From NCBI GenBank assembly GCA_003167495.1, contig PMSX01000050.1, positions 24,718 to 88,717 on the forward strand: a DNA stretch of 64,000 nucleotides. The letters are read 5' to 3'. Source of the DNA: Bryobacterales bacterium (GTDB lineage Bacteria > Acidobacteriota > Terriglobia > Bryobacterales > Bryobacteraceae). The notes below the pieces were generated by a model that was not told the origin of the DNA, did no database searches, and worked only from the letters and a program-made list of their open reading frames with translations. A program made the translations under genes and the position numbers. Each line of letters begins with the position of its first letter. The first letter of the stretch is position 1. This document shows positions 58,199 to 64,000 of the stretch, in pieces.

Positions 58199-60130
58199 AT
58201 GTTTGATCTGTTTCGCAGCCGCGAGAAAAGTGTGAAGATTTTGTTGGGCGTCATGCTGCTCCTGGTAGCTGCGTCGATGTTGATTTACCTGATTCCGGGC
58301 GGCATTGGCAGCACCGGCGTTACAGGCGGCGATAGCGTGATTGCGGCCGTGGGAAGCGAAAACATCACGAACCAGGACGTGCAGCGGAGCCTGGCGAGAG
58401 TGATGCAGGGACAAGCGAATCTGCCTAAAGGGTTGCTGGCGATGTACATTCCCAGGATTGTAGAGCAGCTGGTGGAGCAGAAAGCCATGGCCTATAAGGC
58501 CAAAGAGATGGGCTTGACGATCTCGGACACTGAGCTGGGTGATTCGATTGAAGCGGGATTTGCGCCACAGATGGGCGGCACCTTCGATAAAGATCAATAC
58601 GAAAGGTTTTTGGCGCAGCAAGGAATGACGCCGGCGACTTTTGAGAAGGAAGAACGGGATTCGATGCTGGCTTCGCGGCTAGACCAGATGGAACGGCAAG
58701 CGTTGGTGGTGTCGGACGCCGATGCGCGGGCGGAGTATCAGCGGAAGAATTTGAAAGTGGGTTTGCAATATGTGGCCATCGAGAAAAGCGCCTTTGTGTC
58801 GAAAGTGAGCAACGATCCAGCCGCGGTCAAAGCTTTCTTCGATAAGAACCGCCACCTGTTCCAAATTCCTGAAAAGCGCAGTTTCGATCTGGTTGCGGGA
58901 TCGGCGGCCGATTACATGCAAACCGCGCAGGTGCCCGAAGCGGAATTGCAGAAAAATTATCAAGAGGAGATCGACAGCTTCCGGACTCCCGAGCGGGTGC
59001 GCGTCCGGCATATTTTAATCAAGACGCAAGGCAAGCCGAAAGAGGAAGCGGCAGCATTGCGCGCGAAGGCTGAGCAGATCTTGAAGCAGCTGCAAGCGGG
59101 CGGCGATTTCGGCGAGATAGCGAAAAAGAATTCCGAAGATCCTGGGTCGGCTGTAAAAGGCGGCGAGTTGGGTTGGGTAACGCACGGCCAGATGGTGCCA
59201 AATTTTGAGAAGGCATGTTTCTCGCTCAAGCCGGGCGAGTTGAGCGGCATTGTGGATACCGAATACGGTTATCACATTGTTCAAGTGGAAGAGAGACAGG
59301 AAGCCCACACCCAGACATTTGAGGAAGCGCGGCCGCAGTTGCTGCTGGAAGCGAAGAAACAAGTCGCAGCGGACATGTTGCGGAAAAATATGGATGCCGC
59401 GCATGCGGAGGTTTTACGCAACCCGTCACAGGCTGCGGCGATTGCCGCGAAGTACGGCCTCAAGTACATCAAACAAGAGAACGTTGCGAACAACATGCCA
59501 CTGCCGGAGATGCCCAACGAGGCTGACTTGGCGAATGCGATCCGGACTGCCGCCAAAGGCGCCGTCACTGACATTTACACCAATGACAAGGACGCTAAGG
59601 CTGGGTTCGCGGTGGTTTTGAATATCTTTCCGTCGCGGACCGCCGACTTCAACGAAGTGCAAAGTGAAGTGACGCAAAAGTATGTGACGAGCGAGGCCGA
59701 CAGGCTGGCCCAAAATGCCGCAAAAGAGGCGGCGGACAGCGCGCGCAAAGGGGAGAGCCTGGAAGCGATCGCCAAACGTTATGGAACGACCGTGAAGACT
59801 GCCGCACCTTTTACGATTGATGGGGCCGCAGAGGGGATCGGCTCCGGTACGCAGTTGGCGGCGGCATTTAAGGGCAACGTGGGGGACATTATCGGGCCAG
59901 TGTTGACGGGCACAGGGCAGTTTGTTTGCAAAGTCTCCGAAAAGATTCCCGCCGACATGAATCAATATGCGGCCAACAAATCGGCAATCGTGCAGGGACT
60001 GGAACAGACGAAGCTACAGGTGCAGCAGCCATTGTTCCGCGATAGCGTGGTGAACGATTTGAAACGCCGCGGCAAAATCAAACTGAACGATGCCGCCATC
60101 AGCCACTTGATTGAACACTTCGAAGGATAA
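58199..60130 (+). CDS. PpiD/SurA-like peptidylprolyl isomerase
   Basis: N-terminal TM, 'VGSENITNQDVQRSLARVM', parvulin 'VRVRHILIKTQGKP...LQAGGDFGEIAKKNSEDPGSAVKGGELGWVTHGQMVPNFEKACFSLKPGELSGIVDTEYGYHIVQVEE'. Confidence 0.94.
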   Translation: MFDLFRSREKSVKILLGVMLLLVAASMLIYLIPGGIGSTGVTGGDSVIAAVGSENITNQDVQRSLARVMQGQANLPKGLLAMYIPRIVEQLVEQKAMAYKAKEMGLTISDTELGDSIEAGFAPQMGGTFDKDQYERFLAQQGMTPATFEKEERDSMLASRLDQMERQALVVSDADARAEYQRKNLKVGLQYVAIEKSAFVSKVSNDPAAVKAFFDKNRHLFQIPEKRSFDLVAGSAADYMQTAQVPEAELQKNYQEEIDSFRTPERVRVRHILIKTQGKPKEEAAALRAKAEQILKQLQAGGDFGEIAKKNSEDPGSAVKGGELGWVTHGQMVPNFEKACFSLKPGELSGIVDTEYGYHIVQVEERQEAHTQTFEEARPQLLLEAKKQVAADMLRKNMDAAHAEVLRNPSQAAAIAAKYGLKYIKQENVANNMPLPEMPNEADLANAIRTAAKGAVTDIYTNDKDAKAGFAVVLNIFPSRTADFNEVQSEVTQKYVTSEADRLAQNAAKEAADSARKGESLEAIAKRYGTTVKTAAPFTIDGAAEGIGSGTQLAAAFKGNVGDIIGPVLTGTGQFVCKVSEKIPADMNQYAANKSAIVQGLEQTKLQVQQPLFRDSVVNDLKRRGKIKLNDAAISHLIEHFEG

Positions 60131-60139
60131 GAGAACCAT

Positions 60140-60796
60140 TTGCTCATTCAGGCTTTGCACTTCCTCCGCAGTCTTACCGATCCACAGCAACTCATTAGCC
60201 TCCTGTCAACGGGGCTGAGCGGCTGGATCGGTTATGCCGCGCTTTTTCTGATTGTGTTCGCCGAAAGCGGCTTGCTGGTGGGCTTTTTTCTACCGGGCGA
60301 TTCGCTGCTCTTCACTGTGGGCGTGGTGGCGGGCGCGGGCAAATTGCCGATTGGCGCGACGATTGCCATGCTGGCGGCGGCTTCCATTCTGGGCGACGGT
60401 TCTGGTTTCTTATTGGGCGGCACCTTGGGTTACGCGCTGTTTAAGAACGGCAAATCGCGCATCTTCCGGCAGGAATATTTAGATCGAACGCACGAGTTCT
60501 ATGAACGGCACGGCGGTAAAACGATCATCTATGCAAAGTTTGTGCCCATTATCCGGACGTTTGCGGCTTTTATAGCGGGTGTAGGCAAGATGAACTACAC
60601 GCGCTTTTTGACGTTCAACGTTGTGGGCGCGATTGGCTGGGTCACGTCGATGATTTTGCTGGGGTACTGGTTGGGAAGCGTCCCGGTGGTGCAGCGGAAC
60701 TTCGAAAAGTTGGTGTTAGGGATCATCGTCGTTTCGCTGATTCCCCCCGTTATGCAGATTTTGAAGGGCTCGAAGAAGGCAGCGCCGGTTGTTTAG
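60140..60796 (+). CDS. DedA-family membrane protein
   Basis: 'LVGFFLPGDSLLFTVGVVAGAGKL', 'GDGSGFLLGGTLGYALF', 'KFVPIIRTFAAFIAGVGKMNYTRFLTFNVVGAIGWVTSMILLGYWLG'; TTG start. Confidence 0.95.
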   Translation: MLIQALHFLRSLTDPQQLISLLSTGLSGWIGYAALFLIVFAESGLLVGFFLPGDSLLFTVGVVAGAGKLPIGATIAMLAAASILGDGSGFLLGGTLGYALFKNGKSRIFRQEYLDRTHEFYERHGGKTIIYAKFVPIIRTFAAFIAGVGKMNYTRFLTFNVVGAIGWVTSMILLGYWLGSVPVVQRNFEKLVLGIIVVSLIPPVMQILKGSKKAAPVV

Positions 60797-60855
60797 ATGC
60801 GCGGTCCGCCATCGAGCTGGACCGCGATTGGCGGCATAACGGCAAAAAAAGATCA

Positions 60856-60908
60856 TTGACTTTTCGTGCGGCCAGCGTTACTATCTGTAGTGTTACACTT
60901 GGTAACAC
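60856..60908 (+). promoter_or_regulatory. blaI promoter with overlapping inverted-repeat operator
   Basis: TTGACT (60856-60861), 17-nt spacer, TACTAT (60879-60884); operator GTGTTAC-acttg-GTAACAC (60890-60908). Confidence 0.7.
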
Positions 60909-60915
60909 ACCAGGA

Positions 60916-61332
60916 ATGCCGCCTAAATCATCCCTTTCCTTTCTCGAAGAACAAATCATGAACGTCATCTGGCTGCGCGGCAAAGCGACAGCGGCAGATG
61001 TACAGACAGGACTCCTTCCGCAGCGAAACCTGAGCGATTCAGCCATTCGCACAATTTTGGGCCGCCTTGAAGAAAAGGGCTATCTCGATCATGAAGTAGA
61101 CGGCAGAACGTTCGTGTATCGCAGCCTTGAACCACCCACCAGCTTGGCCGTTCGCGCCGTGAAGCAGATCGTCGATCGCTTTTGTCAGGGTTCAGTTGAA
61201 TCCCTGCTGGCGGGCATGGTGGATAGCGAGATTGTCGATTCCGCGGAGTTGCAGCGAATTGTAGACCGGCTCGCCGCGCAAGCTCCATCCAACCCAAACA
61301 AGCTGCCGAAAAGAAAGGAACGCAAGAAGTGA
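60916..61332 (+). CDS. BlaI/MecI/CopY family transcriptional repressor
   Basis: Start at MPPKSSLSFLEEQIMNVIWLRGKATAADVQTGL; 'LSDSAIRTILGRLEEKGYLDHEVDGRTFVYRSL'. Confidence 0.93.
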   Translation: MPPKSSLSFLEEQIMNVIWLRGKATAADVQTGLLPQRNLSDSAIRTILGRLEEKGYLDHEVDGRTFVYRSLEPPTSLAVRAVKQIVDRFCQGSVESLLAGMVDSEIVDSAELQRIVDRLAAQAPSNPNKLPKRKERKK

Positions 61333-61400
61333 GCTCTCCATTTTGTTGCCTGCCTCCTGGAGGCTTTGGCCGCGAGACAAACTGAGTGCGGTTTTTAATC

Positions 61401-61489
61401 CACGAGATGGCGCACGTCGCAGTGACCCGGCAACAGCGTTCTTCGCATCGCTGGCTCTGTGCTTTTTCTGGATGCATCCGCTTGTGTAG
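61401..61489 (+). pseudogene. remnant of an M56 (BlaR1-like) metallopeptidase
   Basis: HExxH frame 'HEMAHV' (61401-61418) and, one frame over, 'RRSDPATAFFASLALCFFWMHPLV*' (61415-61489), which together resemble the M56 core. Confidence 0.65.
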
Positions 61490-61879
61490 CCGAGCTCAAG
61501 CTAGGCCATAACCAGATGCTGATAACTCCGGATACTAAGCGCAAATTGCGCACCGAAATAGAAACTTTGACTGATCCTGCCCTTCTCAGCCAGGTCGGAA
61601 CTCGATTTGTTCAGCTTGTCAGTGATAAAGAGATTCAAATAGGTCTAGATTTCATCCGGCGAGCCATCGACTCTAACCCAGGCAACCCAACGTGGACGGA
61701 AGCCCTGGAATCGGCGCAAGCCGAGCCTATTCGACGCCACAACTACCGGAATGGGAACAGACCAAGCGAAGGGACGGCGACCGAGCGCCCCTGACCTTGC
61801 TAACTCCCATAAGCCTCTATCCTCTTTTCAGCAACCCAGAATGAAACGCGGCTCCTTGGACCTACGTCTACCCACTTCC

Positions 61880-62614
61880 ATGCGTCTACTCATGTACACC
61901 GCCTTGAGTGCACTTTACGCGGCGCAACCCGCTAGCGAACCACTTCTCAGAATTCCGCCCGTAAGAACCTCTATTAATGTCGAAAACCAACCAATCGAAA
62001 TCACCGCGTGGGGAACGGTATTCGCCACTCCGGCGCATTCGTTGCGCTTGGAAACGACGCTCGATCTAGGAAATTTTCAAGACAATCTCACACCTATCAT
62101 GCGCGCGAAACTAAACGAGTCTGACAAGTGTGGAACGCGCATGTCCGTAGATCGGGCAGTACTCACGGCGACCGCGCCCTCCTCCGTGCTAACGGCGAAT
62201 CTGCATTACGAGCGCTACGGCTGCGTTAAAGCGCTTGGAAAGCAAATCGTGAAGAGACTCGTGGGCGGCAATGCCGTGGTGACAGTCAACCTCACGCCGT
62301 CGGTTGACCAGAATCACATCACGCTCACTGCCAAAGTTTTGAAGATCGATGCCGACGGCTCGCTCGGCGAAGTGCTGCGCTCCGGCTCTGTTGGCGAATC
62401 GATACGCAAGAAAGCGGCAGAAAGCATCGAGTCGGCCGTTCGGAAAGCTGCGAATCCGAAAGCGACACTGCCACCCGCTCTGGAAGAAGCCGCCACCATT
62501 CAAACGGTTCAATTCGCCGACGACGGCAGAGGCCGGCTCTGGCTCAATTTAATGGCCGATGTGCACCTCTCGCCGGAGCAATTGCAGGATCTTCAAAAGC
62601 GGCTGCCTCACTGA
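61880..62614 (+). CDS. hypothetical secreted protein
   Basis: In-frame start MRLLMYTALSALYAAQPAS with signal peptide; no family recognised. Confidence 0.6.
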   Translation: MRLLMYTALSALYAAQPASEPLLRIPPVRTSINVENQPIEITAWGTVFATPAHSLRLETTLDLGNFQDNLTPIMRAKLNESDKCGTRMSVDRAVLTATAPSSVLTANLHYERYGCVKALGKQIVKRLVGGNAVVTVNLTPSVDQNHITLTAKVLKIDADGSLGEVLRSGSVGESIRKKAAESIESAVRKAANPKATLPPALEEAATIQTVQFADDGRGRLWLNLMADVHLSPEQLQDLQKRLPH

Positions 62615-62985
62615 GAATTTCTGATCCGCAGTCGCTGGCCGAGTTCTTCTTGATTTTCCACGAACCAAACATGCTCGCCACGGTTGGATTCTATGACGAA
62701 GTCTCGCAGCGCGTTGCTCTCATCGACGTATCGGGAAATGTCTCCGACGATGGCAACCCGCATACCGTACATCAAGAATCTCTGAATAACTTCGCCGGCG
62801 ATGCGCGTGCTCAGACGAAAAAAGTCATCACCCAGCCGCGTGGTGGGGATCGCAACCAAGCTCGCGCGATGCGGCGACGCCTCTGCAATAATGTCGACCG
62901 CATCACGATCGCTGCCTAACTGCTTCCCACCTGCTTCGCATTCCATAACGCGGACGCCATGAAGGTCATAAGATTTGGCGGGCAT
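62608..62985 (-). CDS. DUF4180-like protein
   Basis: 'DDFFRLSTRIAGEVIQRFLMYGMRVAIVGDISRYVDESNALRDFVIESNRGEHVWFVENQEELGQRL'. Confidence 0.85.
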   Translation of the reverse strand: MPAKSYDLHGVRVMECEAGGKQLGSDRDAVDIIAEASPHRASLVAIPTTRLGDDFFRLSTRIAGEVIQRFLMYGMRVAIVGDISRYVDESNALRDFVIESNRGEHVWFVENQEELGQRLRIRNSQ

Positions 62986-63011
62986 AGACAGGAAAAGTAT
63001 ATGATGCGCAG

Positions 63012-63362
63012 ATGAAGAAATATCTTGTCTTATATCATTCCGAAGCCGCCTTAAGCGGCGTCTCAACCGCTGAAATGTTTGCGCAGACCACACCCGAGCA
63101 ACTGGCTGCCGGTATGGCCGCTTGGCGAGCGTGGCAAGAAAAGTGCAGCAGCGCGCTCACCGACGCGGGCGCGCCCGTTGACAAATCAACCACAGTGGCG
63201 GGAGGATCAACGGCTCCGAGCAAGACCAGCATTACTGGCTACACCCTTCTGCAAGCCAATTCCATAGAAGACGCGGTGGCTCTCATGAAAGATCACCCCC
63301 ATTTCCGCGCGCCCAGCGCCTCTGTGCAGGTTCTCGAATGCGTTTCGCTACCGGGAATGTAA
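63012..63362 (+). CDS. YCII-like domain protein
   Basis: 'KYLVLYHSEAAL...', 'AWRAWQEKCSSALTDAGAPVDKSTTV', 'GYTLLQANSIEDAVALMKDHPHF'. Confidence 0.7.
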   Translation: MKKYLVLYHSEAALSGVSTAEMFAQTTPEQLAAGMAAWRAWQEKCSSALTDAGAPVDKSTTVAGGSTAPSKTSITGYTLLQANSIEDAVALMKDHPHFRAPSASVQVLECVSLPGM

Positions 63363-63766
63363 ACCTTCGTGAAATCGCGGCCATGCGAGCGCAATACCAT
63401 TTTCGAAAGTCTCCGCAGGGTCTCTGTGCGTGGAATGTTCATCGTCTTGTTGAGCTCTCTCGCAGTCTGGTTCGCGAACGCGTACCGCTCTCAGCCATTC
63501 GTGAGCTGGACGAGCCCTACTGGGCAAATGAGAGGACTCAACAACTTACTTGCCGCGAAATAGTCGGGCATGCACGTCTGATTCTCGATTGTGATCTCGT
63601 CTTCCCGGTCATTCTTTCCAGTGACGGCGGGGTAATGGACGGAATGCATCGTGTTTGCAAAGCGCTCTTGCACGGCCTTGGCGACATCGAGGCTGTACGC
63701 TTTGTGAACGATCCCGAGCCCGACTATATTGGAGTTCATCCCGACGATCTGCCGTATTCGGATTGA
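63338..63766 (+). CDS. conserved hypothetical, ParB-like catalytic-fold region
   Basis: 'RVPLSAIRELDEPYW', 'DLVFPVILSSDGGVMDGMHRVCKALLHG'; the GGxxMDGMHR pattern resembles ParB-type proteins; internal Met (MRAQYHF) may be the true start. Confidence 0.65.
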   Translation: MRFATGNVNLREIAAMRAQYHFRKSPQGLCAWNVHRLVELSRSLVRERVPLSAIRELDEPYWANERTQQLTCREIVGHARLILDCDLVFPVILSSDGGVMDGMHRVCKALLHGLGDIEAVRFVNDPEPDYIGVHPDDLPYSD

Positions 63767-64000
63767 AAGACCCTAGCAAGGAACATGCCAGCAAATAGGC
63801 AAATTCCCGTCTTGAAAATCTTCGTTCACATGTCTCGAAAAAAATCATGGCATTTATTTACTTCTTCCGTTTCAATGCTTTGCAGGCATTTTTTGGGGCA
63901 ACAACCTTTTGTCATGGTTCGTTTTCCACCCTCGATTTGCTAACGTTCAACCAGGTCCGCCAGAGTGTCATCTCTGTTTGCGGGCCATTTTTATTTCTCA

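Overview
The 64 kb window looks like a chromosomal segment from an acidobacterium of the Bryobacter/Solibacter type. That placement is inferred from the ADOP-type permease, gene content and repeat style, not from any search. The main blocks are: a TetR-controlled membrane gene; a GH29 fucosidase; msrB; an etfA/etfB, acyl-CoA ligase and enoyl-CoA hydratase block; an alternative-complex-III-like (ACIII) operon with five heme-binding CxxCH motifs in its first subunit; a near-complete minus-strand dcw cluster (mraZ-rsmH-ftsL-ftsI-murE-murF-mraY-murD-ftsW-murG-murC-ftsQ-ftsA-ftsZ, without murB or ddl); a toxin-antitoxin patch; an IorAB-type molybdenum hydroxylase, carboxylesterase, aldo/keto reductase and AraC block; an ADOP permease beside a decayed IS481 remnant; and a PpiD, DedA and BlaI block. 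The observations most worth checking are: murD has no canonical start codon upstream of its conserved Rossmann motif, with ACG directly after the mraY stop; a dispersed twin-hairpin element occurs twice with a compensatory stem change; paired TetR operators share identical spacing; a promoter and operator precede blaI, which is followed by a decayed M56 (BlaR1-like) gene; tandem hairpins lie upstream of mraZ; and an ACIII-like operon has a split ActB and no second NrfD. I found no CRISPR array, rRNA, prophage or clear defence island, and I do not see strong evidence for a wholly new multi-gene system. All product calls come from reading motifs by eye, with no database search.
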